Positions 9,411 through 18,467 of a DNA stretch of 64,000 nucleotides are shown here, one piece after another (the stretch's first letter is position 1; each line of letters starts with the position of its first letter). Origin of the DNA: Microbulbifer aggregans (GTDB taxonomy: Bacteria; Pseudomonadota; Gammaproteobacteria; Pseudomonadales; Cellvibrionaceae); assembly GCF_020524005.1 (NCBI RefSeq), contig NZ_JAIVKK010000003.1:434001-498000 (forward strand), written 5' to 3'. Position numbers and translations under genes: made by a program. Below the pieces are notes generated by a model. That model searched no databases. It worked only from the letters and a program-made list of their open reading frames with translations, and was not told the origin of the DNA.

Positions 9411-10228
9411 ACAGTATCCAGTGGGTTTCGTCCCTGTTTATCGCACTGATGCTGCATCTGCTGTTGGCCGCCGGCATTTTTCACCTCGAGCAACCGGAAG
9501 CCGGTGTCGCCGTGGAGGCAGGGGAAGGTGGTGTAGATGTTGGCCTCGGCATGCTGGGCAGTTACGAGGAAGTTCTGCAGCCCCCGGAACCCGAAAAAGA
9601 ACCGGAGCCTGCACCCGTCGAGCCGCCAAAACCGGAAAAGAAGCCACAACCGAAGCTCAAGCCGCAACCGCCAGAGCCGGTGGTAAAACCAAAACTGCCT
9701 GAATCCGAGCCTGAACCAAAGCCGGAGCCGCAACCACAGGTAACGACGGTAAAAACGGCGGAAGTCAGCCAGATTGCCGTAGCGAAAGTAGAAGCCAAAG
9801 CAGAAACCGCAGTGGTGGACGAGCCTGCGCCGCAGGTAGAGAAAAAGCCTGAGCCCAAGCCCGCCTCCGTACGCGCAACCGGGCGGCACAATCACGCCAG
9901 CGCAGGCGCCACCGCCGGCAATGCCAAAACCTATTTCAGTGCGCTGATGGCCTGGCTGAACCGTTTCAAGGATTACCCGGCGGCACTCAAGAAAGAAAAA
10001 ATTCAGGGCGTAGTCACTGTGGAATTCACCATCGCAAAGAATGGCGACATTACCAAAGCGGCTATCAAAAAGAGCTCGGGCCACCCGGAGCTGGATGCGG
10101 CGGCAATGTCGATGCTGCAGAACGCATCCCCGGTGCCACCGATACCCGAATCCATGAACCGGGAGACCATCAAACTGGTTATCCCGGTCGAATATTCACT
10201 GATCACAAACCGGAAATTCACGGAGTAG
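9407..10228 (+). CDS. tonB: Energy transducer TonB
   Basis: A 273-residue TonB. Residues about 3-24 form the membrane anchor (FIALMLHLLLAAGIFHL), in which a His lies as in the TonB SxxxH motif. Residues about 60-150 are a Pro/Glu/Lys-rich spacer that crosses the periplasm. The C-terminal domain, about 185-272, carries the family sequence around FKDYPAALKKEKIQGVVTV and VPPIPESM and contacts the TonB box of receptors. It overlaps the second exbD by four bases and is followed three bases later by a receptor gene, so the complex and its receptor are made from one transcript. Confidence 0.93.
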   Translation: MNSIQWVSSLFIALMLHLLLAAGIFHLEQPEAGVAVEAGEGGVDVGLGMLGSYEEVLQPPEPEKEPEPAPVEPPKPEKKPQPKLKPQPPEPVVKPKLPESEPEPKPEPQPQVTTVKTAEVSQIAVAKVEAKAETAVVDEPAPQVEKKPEPKPASVRATGRHNHASAGATAGNAKTYFSALMAWLNRFKDYPAALKKEKIQGVVTVEFTIAKNGDITKAAIKKSSGHPELDAAAMSMLQNASPVPPIPESMNRETIKLVIPVEYSLITNRKFTE

Positions 10229-10231
10229 AAC

Positions 10232-12547
10232 ATGAAGAAAGGAAAGCAACTGGCCCCGGCCTCCCTGCGTCAATCCGCGCAGCCGCGTCTCAACGTCAAC
10301 AAAACCGCACTGGCTCTGAGCGTGCCAATGCTGCTGATGGGGCAGGCGGCGCTGGCCGAGGAAGAAGCGATCGTTCTGGACACCATGCAGATCACCGAGC
10401 GCACCAGTGATACCAATCCCTACGCCGAAGAGGGCGCGCCCTACAAAGCCAAGGTTTCCGGTGATGCGCGTCGCGTAAAAGAAATTGCCAAAACACCGCA
10501 GACCATCAGCGTACTGACCCAGACCGCGATCAAGGAATCCGGCCGCAGCGACCTGCGCGAAGTACTGGACGCACAGCCGGGCGTAACTCTCGGCACCGGT
10601 GAAAACGGCAACGCCTTCGGCGACCGCTACATCATCCGCGGCCACGAAGCGCGCAGCGATGTATATGTTGATGGCCTGCGTGACCCGGGCATGACCACCC
10701 GTGAAAGCTTCGCCGTTGAGCAGATCGAAATCACCAAAGGCCCGAGCGCAACTTTCGCCGGCCGCGGTTCCACCGGTGGTGCCGTTAACAGTGTGACCAA
10801 GCAAGCCAGCACCGACTACGACTTCAATAACGTGGAAGCGGGCTTCGGCACCAATGATTTCCGCCGCCTGACCCTGGACAGCAACGTCAAGATCTCCGAA
10901 ACCCTGGCCGCGCGTGTGAACCTGCTGCACGGTTACGAAGAAGTGCCGGATCGCGCCCCGGCGGATCGCGAGCGCAATGGTGTGGCCCTGTCCCTCACCC
11001 AGCAGACTACTGACAAACTGAGCCTGACTGGTGACTTCTACTACCTGAATGCCGAAGACAAGCCGGACCTCGGTACCTACATCGTGCCCGAAGGCCGCCC
11101 GGTACACGACCTGCCTACCTACACCCAGGACCAGGATTTCCTGGATTCCGAGGTACAGACGTTTACCTTCCGCGCCAACTACGACATCAGCGACAACCTG
11201 CGTTTCCAGAACTCCACCCGTTACGGCACCACCGAAAACGGCTACGTAGTGACCGGCGCCCGTGGCACCACCCGTGCAGACGATGACGAGATGGCACCCG
11301 GTGCAGGAACCGTAACCCTGAGCACGCACCAGGGCTGGCAGGATGTGGATTACTTCGTAAACCAGGCCAACCTGTTTATCGACAGCCAGCTGGGCGGCGT
11401 GCAGCACCAGTTCCTGATCAGCGCAGAATATTCCGACCTGGCGGTACTGAACGGCCAGTTCAAAGTGGACCCAACCGCTGCCGGCAACTGTGAGGCCAAT
11501 GGTCGCGGTGATAAACACTTCTGTATCGTGGACGAGAACGGTGATTACATCACTGATAACGGCAACCTGATGGGCCTCGAGATCACCCGCAGCGACTGGG
11601 ATTCCGATTACCAGATCAAGACCGCATCTGTCTCCCTGATGGATACTGTTGACCTGAATAATTTCTGGACCGTACACGCCGGCCTGCGCCTCGACAGCTT
11701 CGACTACAGCAACGCAGCCTTCGGCCGTGGCGCCACCGAAGCCACCTTGTACGAATATTCCGATACCCTGGTGAACGGCCATGTTGGTGTGGTGTACACC
11801 TTCAACGACCTGGGCAATGTGTACTTCACATACGGCACCGCCACCAACATCAACGGCGGTGAATCCGATGTGGGCGCAAACTGTGGTTACGGCGGTATCT
11901 GTACCGACAGCGCCAACGTGGGCGCCCCCAACCCGGAAGGCACCCGCAACCTGGAACTGGGTACCAAGTGGAACCTGAATGGCGAAAAACTGCTGCTGAC
12001 CGGTGCCATCTTCCAGATCACTAAAGACGACGTGATGGAAAGCCTGCCGTTTGGCTCCAGCTATGACGATGTTGGCAGCATCAACACCGGCAAGAACCGC
12101 GTGCAAGGTTTCGAAGTAGCGCTGGTGGGTAACCTGAGCGACAAGTTCAGCACCCAGTTCGGCCTCACCATGATGGATTCTGAAATCCTTGAGTCCACCA
12201 ACGAGGACAGCATCGGCGAAAGCCTGGCGAACTTCGCAGACGACAGCGCCTTCCTGCAATTGCGCTACCAGGCCACCAGCGCGTTCGCTTTCGGTGGTTC
12301 TGCCAACTACTCCAGTGAAATCTTTGCCGGCCAGCCGGACTCCGCGGCCAGCGATACCTTCCGCGTCCCCAGCTACACGTCTTTTGACCTGTTCGCCAGC
12401 TACCAATTCAGCGAAAAGCTGAAAGCACAGCTGAACGTTAACAACGTGACCGATAAAGACTACTATCTGGCGGCATACCGGAGCGGTGCCTTCACCTACA
12501 TCGGTGATGCCCGCAGCGCTGCGCTGACTGTGTCTTACGACCTGTAA
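10232..12547 (+). CDS. TonB-dependent catecholate siderophore receptor (Fiu/PiuA-like)
   Basis: A 771-residue outer membrane receptor. A long N-terminus with a membrane-type signal ends near QAALAEE. The plug domain contains KTPQTISVLTQ, RYIIRGHEARSDVYVDGLRD and EQIEITKGPSATFAGRGSTG, which match the Fiu/PiuA/CirA-like catecholate group. The 22-strand barrel ends in AALTVSYDL rather than the more usual terminal Phe. It directly follows tonB, and the PiuC/YbiX-type dioxygenase two genes downstream is the partner commonly found with this receptor class. A strong terminator follows. Confidence 0.9.
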   Translation: MKKGKQLAPASLRQSAQPRLNVNKTALALSVPMLLMGQAALAEEEAIVLDTMQITERTSDTNPYAEEGAPYKAKVSGDARRVKEIAKTPQTISVLTQTAIKESGRSDLREVLDAQPGVTLGTGENGNAFGDRYIIRGHEARSDVYVDGLRDPGMTTRESFAVEQIEITKGPSATFAGRGSTGGAVNSVTKQASTDYDFNNVEAGFGTNDFRRLTLDSNVKISETLAARVNLLHGYEEVPDRAPADRERNGVALSLTQQTTDKLSLTGDFYYLNAEDKPDLGTYIVPEGRPVHDLPTYTQDQDFLDSEVQTFTFRANYDISDNLRFQNSTRYGTTENGYVVTGARGTTRADDDEMAPGAGTVTLSTHQGWQDVDYFVNQANLFIDSQLGGVQHQFLISAEYSDLAVLNGQFKVDPTAAGNCEANGRGDKHFCIVDENGDYITDNGNLMGLEITRSDWDSDYQIKTASVSLMDTVDLNNFWTVHAGLRLDSFDYSNAAFGRGATEATLYEYSDTLVNGHVGVVYTFNDLGNVYFTYGTATNINGGESDVGANCGYGGICTDSANVGAPNPEGTRNLELGTKWNLNGEKLLLTGAIFQITKDDVMESLPFGSSYDDVGSINTGKNRVQGFEVALVGNLSDKFSTQFGLTMMDSEILESTNEDSIGESLANFADDSAFLQLRYQATSAFAFGGSANYSSEIFAGQPDSAASDTFRVPSYTSFDLFASYQFSEKLKAQLNVNNVTDKDYYLAAYRSGAFTYIGDARSAALTVSYDL

Positions 12548-12562
12548 TCCACGCGCAGCCTG

Positions 12563-12594
12563 AAAAAAGCCGGGGACTTCCCCGGCTTTTTTTT
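12563..12594 (+). terminator. Rho-independent terminator after the receptor gene
   Basis: An 8-bp GC-rich stem (GCCGGGGA with TCCCCGGC) with a 2-3 base loop is flanked by A6 and T8 tracts. It starts 15 bases after the receptor stop codon and probably ends most transcripts of the exbB operon, leaving the FMN oxidase and dioxygenase to read-through or their own promoter. Confidence 0.85.
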
Positions 12595-12632
12595 AGCCCA
12601 GAAAAGTTACGCCAAATAAATAGACCAGAGCA

Positions 12633-13748
12633 ATGACAGAGCAGACCCCGCCAACCGATTACCTCGACCGGATTCCCCCGCATTTAGTTAGCGCCGGGGA
12701 TTACGAGCAGGAAGCCAGACAGCGACTCTCCGACCCGGTATGGGCGCAGATTGCCGGGGGCGCCGGGGATGAAATCACCCTGCGAAAAAACCGCACAGCA
12801 TTCGATACGCTGGAAATCATTCCGCGCATGCTGGCGGATTTTCGTCACGCGGATACCGGGGTTAACCTGTTCGGCCGCAGGCATAAATTCCCCCTGTTGA
12901 TCGCTCCCATCGCCCACCAGCAACTGCTGTACCCGGACGGTGAACTGGCCACACTGGCGGCAGCCAACGCGCTGGAAACCACCTTTATCGCCTCCACTCT
13001 GGCATCCACGCCACTGGAAACCATTGCTGCAGAAAGTACCGCGCCTTGCTGGTTCCAGCTCTACTTTCAGCCGCAACGGGAACAGACCCTCGATCTGCTG
13101 CAACGGGCCGAAGCCGCGGGTTACGAAGCCATCGTGGTGACCCTGGACGCGCCGATCAGCGGCCTGCGCAACCGGGTACAACGCTCCGGCTTTGCCCTGC
13201 CCGCACATATTCCCACCCCCAATACAACGGGCTACGAGCCACCCGCGCCACGCAGCCTGGCGCCGGGCAGCAGTGTGATCCTGAACGGCTTTATGGCCGA
13301 TGCACCGCGCTGGGAGGATCTGCAGTGGCTGCGTGAGCAGTGCAAATTGCCGTTACTGGCAAAAGGCGTAATCAGCCCGGCGGATGCCGAGCAGTGCAAG
13401 GCCATCGGGCTCGACGGCATCATCGTATCCAACCACGGTGGCCGCACCCTGGACGGCCTGCCGGCCACCATCGACGCGCTGCCGGAAATCCGCGCGGCCG
13501 TCGGCCACGACCTGCCGCTATTGCTGGACAGCGGTATCCGCCGCGGCACCGATATCTTCAAGGCCCTCGCCCTCGGCGCTGACGCGGTATTACTGGGCAG
13601 GCCATACCTCTACGCACTCGCCACTGCCGGCGCCTTGGGCGTCGCGCATTTGCTGCGTATCCTGCACGAAGAACTGGAAATCGCCATGGCACTGTCCGGG
13701 CGCCCGGATATCCAAAGTATTCAGCCCGACGCAGTAAAGCGCCGCTAA
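12633..13748 (+). CDS. FMN-dependent alpha-hydroxy-acid oxidizing protein
   Basis: A 371-residue TIM-barrel flavoenzyme of the lactate oxidase/glycolate oxidase family, which oxidises 2-hydroxy acids to 2-keto acids. SNHGGRTLDGLPAT holds the catalytic His (His268) and the substrate-binding Arg; LLDSGIRRGTDIFKALALGADAVLLGRP binds the FMN phosphate. The N-terminal GGAGDEITLRKNR also fits. No signal peptide or membrane segment is seen, unlike some membrane-bound lactate dehydrogenases. Lying between a siderophore receptor and a PiuC-like dioxygenase, it may act on a siderophore-derived or iron-chelating hydroxy acid, but this is only suggested by context. Confidence 0.87.
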   Translation: MTEQTPPTDYLDRIPPHLVSAGDYEQEARQRLSDPVWAQIAGGAGDEITLRKNRTAFDTLEIIPRMLADFRHADTGVNLFGRRHKFPLLIAPIAHQQLLYPDGELATLAAANALETTFIASTLASTPLETIAAESTAPCWFQLYFQPQREQTLDLLQRAEAAGYEAIVVTLDAPISGLRNRVQRSGFALPAHIPTPNTTGYEPPAPRSLAPGSSVILNGFMADAPRWEDLQWLREQCKLPLLAKGVISPADAEQCKAIGLDGIIVSNHGGRTLDGLPATIDALPEIRAAVGHDLPLLLDSGIRRGTDIFKALALGADAVLLGRPYLYALATAGALGVAHLLRILHEELEIAMALSGRPDIQSIQPDAVKRR

Positions 13749-13770
13749 GAAAGCGCGAACAGGAGACACC

Positions 13771-14451
13771 ATGCTTACAGTTATCGAAGATCTCTTTACC
13801 ACCGACGAAGCCGCGCAACTGCGCGCGCAGCTGGTGGAACAACCCTGGCTGGATGGCGCCGCCACCGCCGGCGGCCAGGCGGCCTCGGTAAAGGCCAACC
13901 TGCAAATGGATGACCGCAACCCGGTAGCGCAACAGTTGCGCCAGCAGGTACTGGAGCGCCTCGGCCGCAGTCCGCTGTTTGTCTCCGCAGCGCTGCCACA
14001 AAAAATCTACCCACCCAAATTCAACTGCTACCGCGACGGCGGCCACTATGGCCTGCACGTGGACAGCGCCATCATGCAGCTGCCAAATGGGGAGTCCCTG
14101 CGCACTGACCTGTCGATTACCCTGTTCCTGAGCGAGCCGGATACCTATGAAGGCGGCGAGCTGATGATCGAGACCCGCTACGGTGCCCAGGCGGTCAAGC
14201 TGAATGCCGGCAGTGCGGTGCTCTACCCGTCCTCCAGCCTGCACCAGGTGACCCCGACCACCGAGGGCGAGAGGGTTTGCAGCTTCTTCTGGATCCAGAG
14301 CCTGGTGGCCGACGACCACCAGCGGGAACAGCTGTTCGAGCTGGACCAGTGCATCCAGACCCTGACCATGGAGCGCGGCCACCAGGATCCACAGGTCAAA
14401 TCCCTCACCGGGATCTATCACAATCTGTTGCGGGGTTGGGCAACTACCTAA
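13771..14451 (+). CDS. piuC: Fe(II)/2-oxoglutarate-dependent dioxygenase, PiuC/YbiX family
   Basis: A 226-residue PKHD-type hydroxylase, the usual length. The iron ligands are visible as His and Asp in GLHVDSAIM and the distal His in SSLHQVTPT, with the 2-oxoglutarate-binding Arg following in GERVCSF. PiuC/YbiX proteins are found with Fiu/PiuA-type catecholate receptors and are iron-regulated; their substrate is not established. Here it is separated from the receptor only by the FMN oxidase. The 22-base gap to that gene contains AGGAGA as ribosome binding site. Confidence 0.92.
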   Translation: MLTVIEDLFTTDEAAQLRAQLVEQPWLDGAATAGGQAASVKANLQMDDRNPVAQQLRQQVLERLGRSPLFVSAALPQKIYPPKFNCYRDGGHYGLHVDSAIMQLPNGESLRTDLSITLFLSEPDTYEGGELMIETRYGAQAVKLNAGSAVLYPSSSLHQVTPTTEGERVCSFFWIQSLVADDHQREQLFELDQCIQTLTMERGHQDPQVKSLTGIYHNLLRGWATT

Positions 14452-14492
14452 GCCCCTGCGCCCTAGTGCTGTACACAGAACAACATTGAGGC

Positions 14493-14621
14493 GGTACCGC
14501 TACCGGGTAGAGCTTTGTGAGACACGAGCTAGGCGCCCCCCCCTAAACCCATCCATGGGGGCTCGGCTGCGGCCGTCCTGGCCGCAGACGGTCTCACAAA
14601 GCTCTACCCGGTATCGGTACC
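14493..14621 (+). repeat. Long-hairpin repeat, copy 1
   Basis: Outer arms 14493-14523 and 14591-14621 pair at 30 of 31 positions, with the single mismatch at arm position 8 (C in the left arm, T opposite). Inside lie a C-rich stretch, the core AAACCCATCCATGGGGGCTC (14545-14564) and a second hairpin (CTGCGGCC/GGCCGCAG, 14567-14587). It begins 41 bases after the dioxygenase stop and may also work as a terminator or mRNA-stabilising structure. The tail TTCGCGGCGAGTTCA following it is shared with copy 3. Confidence 0.9.
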
Positions 14622-14767
14622 TTCGCGGCGAGTTCAGCTCATCGAATATCATCACGCATAGCACCAATTCCCTTTCCCCTCCTACCCCCGCCTCAAACTG
14701 ATCGACTGCCACAAATCCGGAAAATAGCTCCCCCACAGTTGACACAAGTCAATTAGCGTTTAGAATT

Positions 14768-14785
14768 TTCAGAAATTTCTGAAAC
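14768..14785. promoter_or_regulatory. Inverted repeat before the GbsR-type gene
   Basis: TTTCAGAAATTTCTGAAA is an 18-base perfect palindrome that ends about 11 bases before the regulator's ATG. Position and symmetry suit an autoregulatory operator for the dimeric winged-helix protein. No binding evidence exists in the sequence itself. Confidence 0.45.
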
Positions 14786-14796
14786 TTAAGAAAAAG

Positions 14797-15351
14797 ATGA
14801 AACTTTCGAACCAGGCACAAGCGTTCGTCCTGCATTTTGGGGAAATGGGCAGCCGTTGGGGATTCAACCGCACCGTGGGACAGATGTTCGCCCTGCTCAC
14901 CATCCATAGCGAACCGCTGAATGCCGACCAGCTCGCCGAAGCGCTCAAGATCAGCCGCGGTAATGTGAGCATGGGACTCAAAGAATTACAGGCCTGGCGC
15001 CTGGTGGAGCTTCACCACCAGCCCGGCGACCGCAAGGATTACTTCACCGCAGCCGGCTCCATCTGGGACCTGGCGCGCACCGTATTCGAGGAGCGCCGCA
15101 AGCGTGAGCTCGACCCGACCCTGACACTCCTGCGCCAGCTTTTACTGTCCGATCCCCGCGACGAACAGGAAGCGCTGGCGCAGGAAAAAATCCAGGAGGT
15201 TTACAGCCTTCTGGAGATGCTCGACCAGTTTGCCAATACCCTGAGCAGGCTGGACCAGAAGGACCTGCTCAAACTGATGAAACTGGGATCCGGCCTCAGC
15301 AAACTGCTGGAGCTGAAATCCAAAGCCAGCGGTGGCTCCCGTAAAAAATAG
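14797..15351 (+). CDS. GbsR/MarR-family transcriptional regulator
   Basis: A 184-residue winged-helix regulator. MFALLTIHSEPLNADQLAEALKISRGNVSMGLKELQAW is the DNA-recognition region, and HHQPGDRKDYFTA is the wing; a helical dimerisation part follows. This group is related to GbsR of Bacillus. It lies 60 bases before the quinol oxidase genes on the same strand, and this arrangement suggests it controls them. The leader just upstream (14750-14790) contains TTTCAGAAATTTCTGAAA, a near-perfect inverted repeat that could be its operator. Confidence 0.85.
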   Translation: MKLSNQAQAFVLHFGEMGSRWGFNRTVGQMFALLTIHSEPLNADQLAEALKISRGNVSMGLKELQAWRLVELHHQPGDRKDYFTAAGSIWDLARTVFEERRKRELDPTLTLLRQLLLSDPRDEQEALAQEKIQEVYSLLEMLDQFANTLSRLDQKDLLKLMKLGSGLSKLLELKSKASGGSRKK

Positions 15352-15411
15352 GGCGTAGCAGGAAATCAATGGCGCCCGGCCCGGGCGCTGTCAGTGTTTT
15401 GTGAGGTGCTC

Positions 15412-16815
15412 ATGCTGGATACACTGATCCTTTCGCGAATACAGTTCGCGGCCAATATAAGTTTTCACATTCTCTTTCCCACCATTACCATCGCGCTCTG
15501 CTGGATCCTGTTCTTTTTCAAGCTGCGCTTCGATCTTACCGGCAACCCGGTGTGGATGCGGGCCTACCGCTTCTGGGTAAAAATCTTTGCCCTCACCTTC
15601 GCCCTCGGCGTCGTCAGCGGTCTCACCATGTCCTTCCAGTTCGGAACCAACTGGCCGGGCTTTATGGAAAAAGTCGGCAATATCGCCGGCCCGTTACTGG
15701 GCTATGAGGTACTCACCGCTTTCTTCCTCGAGGCAACCTTCCTCGGCATCATGCTGTTCGGCATCAACCGGGTTTCCAGCCGGCTGCATACCATTTCCGC
15801 ATTGATTGTCGCCGTCGGTACTACCCTGTCGGCGTTCTGGATCCTTGCGCTCAACTCCTGGATGCAGACGCCCACAGGCTACGAGATCCGCGATGGCGTG
15901 GTGCACGCATCAGACTGGATGGCGATCATCTTCAACCCCTCATTCCCCTACCGCTTTGTGCACATGCTGCTGGCTTCCGGGCTGACCGCCGCCTTCTTTG
16001 TGGCCGGGCTCTCCGCCTACCGGATCCTGAAAGGGGACCACAAGCAGGCGCCGCGGCTGGCGCTGAAGACCGGCCTGATTGTTGCCGCGATACTGGCACC
16101 GGTGCAGGCCTTCGTCGGTGACCTGCACGGTCTCAACACCTTTGAGCACCAGCCGCAGAAAATCGCTGCCATGGAAGGGGTCTGGGATACCGAAGAAGGC
16201 GCGCCACTGCTGCTGTTTGCGATTCCGGACGAGGAGCAACGCACGAATCATTTCAGTGTCGGCATCCCCAACATGGCGAGCCTGATCCTCACCCATGAAA
16301 CCGACGGCGTAATTCGCGGGCTGAACGAATTCGAGGGCGATCACCCGCCGGTCAAACCGATGTTTTTCGGTTTCCGCATTATGGTCGGCGTCGGCCTGCT
16401 GATGCTGGTCACGGCCTGGTGGGCGATTTTCCTGCTGCGTAAACGCGGCGAGCTGCCGACCTGGATGCTCAGGGTATTGGTAGGCATGACCTTTTCCGGC
16501 TGGGTAGCGACGCTCGCCGGCTGGTATGTCACCGAGGTCGGGCGCCAGCCGTGGCTGGTCACCGGTATTCTGAAAACCGCCGACGCGGTCACCCCGGTAG
16601 CGCCCTCCCATGTCGGCCTTTCCCTGACCCTGTATCTGGTCACCTATGTGGTACTGATGTGGGCGTATATCCATACGCTGCGGGTAATGGCACTGAAGTC
16701 GGTCAACGTTGAAGAATTCGAAACCAGTGAACCGGTTGCCGACGGCAGCCTCACCAACCTGCCCCGGGAAGCATCCCTCAATTTTGGCCATAGCACTCAA
16801 GGAGGTGTTCAATGA
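15412..16815 (+). CDS. cioA: Cytochrome bd-type (CIO) ubiquinol oxidase subunit I
   Basis: A 467-residue inner membrane haem protein, subunit I of a bd-type quinol oxidase that reduces oxygen to water. The start at 15412 has GAGGTG five bases upstream; a GTG 18 bases earlier is less likely. RIQFAANISFHILFPT carries an axial His of haem b595, and GWYVTEVGRQPW is conserved. The Q-loop is of the short type, which characterises cyanide-insensitive CIO oxidases rather than Escherichia coli CydA. About nine membrane helices are present. The stop overlaps the start of subunit II by four bases. Confidence 0.92.
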   Translation: MLDTLILSRIQFAANISFHILFPTITIALCWILFFFKLRFDLTGNPVWMRAYRFWVKIFALTFALGVVSGLTMSFQFGTNWPGFMEKVGNIAGPLLGYEVLTAFFLEATFLGIMLFGINRVSSRLHTISALIVAVGTTLSAFWILALNSWMQTPTGYEIRDGVVHASDWMAIIFNPSFPYRFVHMLLASGLTAAFFVAGLSAYRILKGDHKQAPRLALKTGLIVAAILAPVQAFVGDLHGLNTFEHQPQKIAAMEGVWDTEEGAPLLLFAIPDEEQRTNHFSVGIPNMASLILTHETDGVIRGLNEFEGDHPPVKPMFFGFRIMVGVGLLMLVTAWWAIFLLRKRGELPTWMLRVLVGMTFSGWVATLAGWYVTEVGRQPWLVTGILKTADAVTPVAPSHVGLSLTLYLVTYVVLMWAYIHTLRVMALKSVNVEEFETSEPVADGSLTNLPREASLNFGHSTQGGVQ

Positions 16816-17846
16816 GTGGCGCGGTAACTGATATTGCCAATATGGCCGGCACTGACTGGCTGCCGGTAGTGTTTATCGGCCTGATGGGGCTCGCGGTCGT
16901 GGTCTACGCGATTCTCGATGGCTACGACCTGGGCGTCGGTATCCTGCTGCCGATGGGCGAGGCCGACGAGCGCCAGCGGGACATCATGATCGCCTCAATC
17001 GGTCCTTTCTGGGACGCCAACGAAACCTGGCTGGTACTGGCCATCGGCCTGCTGCTGATTGCCTTCCCCACTGCCCACAGTATTGTGCTGACCAACCTGT
17101 ATATTCCAGCGGCGATCATGCTGATCGGCCTGATCATGCGCGGTGTGGCATTCGACTTCCGCGCCAAGGCGGCGGTGGACCACAAGCTCGCGTGGGATCG
17201 CACCTTCAAGCTCGGCTCCCTGATCACTACCCTTGCCCAAGGCTACATGCTGGGGCAATACGTCATGGGCTTCGACAACAGCTGGTCTGCATTTTACTTC
17301 TGCGTACTGAGTGCCTTAGGGGTGACCGCGGCCTATACCTATATCGGGGCAACCTGGCTGGTGATGAAAACCGAAAACGCCCTGCAACAGCGTGCAGTAC
17401 AGTGGAGCATCCAGGCCGGGCGCGCTGCCCTGGTGGGCGTGATCGCGGTGTGCGTCGTCAATCCGCTGGTGAATCCGGGGGTATTCGACCGCTGGTTTAC
17501 CTTCCCGCTGGTGATGTTCGTGCTGCTGATACCGACGCTGTGCTTTATCGCTTTTATTAGCAACGACATCCTGCTGCGCCGCCTGCCGAAAGCGGGGGAC
17601 CGCCATTGCAGCCTGCCGTTCTATACCGTGGTTGGGATTTTTATCCTGAGTTTCACCGGCCTGGCTTTCAGCTTCTTCCCGGAAATCGTGCCGGGCCAGC
17701 TGGATATCTGGCAGGCCGCCAGTGCACGGGAATCCCTGCAATTTATTCTAGTGGGCGCGGTGATTGTTGTGCCGGTTATCCTGCTGTATACCGCGTTTTC
17801 CTACCGGGTATTCCGCGGCAAGGCGACGGACCTGCACTACTACTGA
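16812..17846 (+). CDS. cioB: Cytochrome bd-type (CIO) ubiquinol oxidase subunit II
   Basis: A 344-residue inner membrane protein with about eight helices, the partner of subunit I. The N-terminal helix contains VVYAILDGYDLGVGILLP, and GPFWDANETWLVLAIG follows; both are signatures of CydB/CioB. The ATGA overlap with the upstream gene and the AAGGAGG ribosome binding site inside it show coupled translation. No cydX-like small gene is visible after the stop, as is common for CIO-type operons. Confidence 0.92.
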   Translation: MSGAVTDIANMAGTDWLPVVFIGLMGLAVVVYAILDGYDLGVGILLPMGEADERQRDIMIASIGPFWDANETWLVLAIGLLLIAFPTAHSIVLTNLYIPAAIMLIGLIMRGVAFDFRAKAAVDHKLAWDRTFKLGSLITTLAQGYMLGQYVMGFDNSWSAFYFCVLSALGVTAAYTYIGATWLVMKTENALQQRAVQWSIQAGRAALVGVIAVCVVNPLVNPGVFDRWFTFPLVMFVLLIPTLCFIAFISNDILLRRLPKAGDRHCSLPFYTVVGIFILSFTGLAFSFFPEIVPGQLDIWQAASARESLQFILVGAVIVVPVILLYTAFSYRVFRGKATDLHYY

Positions 17847-18032
17847 GTGAACTTGCGGTGCGGTAAAAACTGAGTACGTTGCTACCGCATCGCCAGCCCG
17901 TTAGTCGGCGGTCATCAGGCGAGCCTTATCGGCCTCACATTTTCGATACTGAAGTCTTCGCCGGTATATCCAGTCTGGCTGATATCGAGTTAGGATGCGG
18001 GGACAGGCATTTTTGGCAACAGGATCTGTTAC

Positions 18033-18422
18033 ATGGACTTTCGAATTTCCGCCGGCGTACTGTGCGCCGCAATCTCATTCAGTGCAGTTGCTTCAGCGCA
18101 GGATACCCAGAATCTGGTCGAACTGGGCGCGCATACGTTTGCCGATAATTGCCAAAAGTGTCACCAGATAGACGGCTACGGAGAGGAAGCGCTTTACCCT
18201 TCACTGCGCGATCCCCAGTTACTGGCGAATAAACCGCTGTTGATCAAAACCATATTGCACGGACGGACCGCACAACAGGCCGACGGTACAGAGGAGCCCC
18301 GGATGCCGTCCCTGGACTACCTGACCAACCGCGAAATCACCGCACTTATTGCCTTTATATCGAAGAGCTGGGGTAACGAGGTATTGCTGGTCAACAGTGA
18401 GGACATTACCCAGGCCCGCTAA
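18033..18422 (+). CDS. Secreted class I cytochrome c
   Basis: A 129-residue protein with a signal peptide ending near AVASA. The haem-binding motif CQKCH lies at residues 40-44 and Met91 in PRMPSL is the likely sixth ligand. The fold length fits small cytochromes such as those associated with alcohol dehydrogenases and oxidases. It lies 186 bases after cioB on the same strand; whether it is transcribed with the oxidase is unclear, since CIO oxidases take electrons from quinol and do not need cytochrome c. The next gene is convergent. Confidence 0.85.
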   Translation: MDFRISAGVLCAAISFSAVASAQDTQNLVELGAHTFADNCQKCHQIDGYGEEALYPSLRDPQLLANKPLLIKTILHGRTAQQADGTEEPRMPSLDYLTNREITALIAFISKSWGNEVLLVNSEDITQAR

Positions 18423-18467
18423 CAGGTACTCCGCAACTACGCCGCGATCTATAAAGTCGCGGTGAAC

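Noticed and set aside
10196..12406. Long open frame of 736 codons on the minus strand, opposite the catecholate receptor gene.
   Set aside because: It mirrors a receptor gene with clear family motifs and a signal peptide; the antisense protein has no recognisable domain. Long antisense frames are common opposite GC-rich genes.
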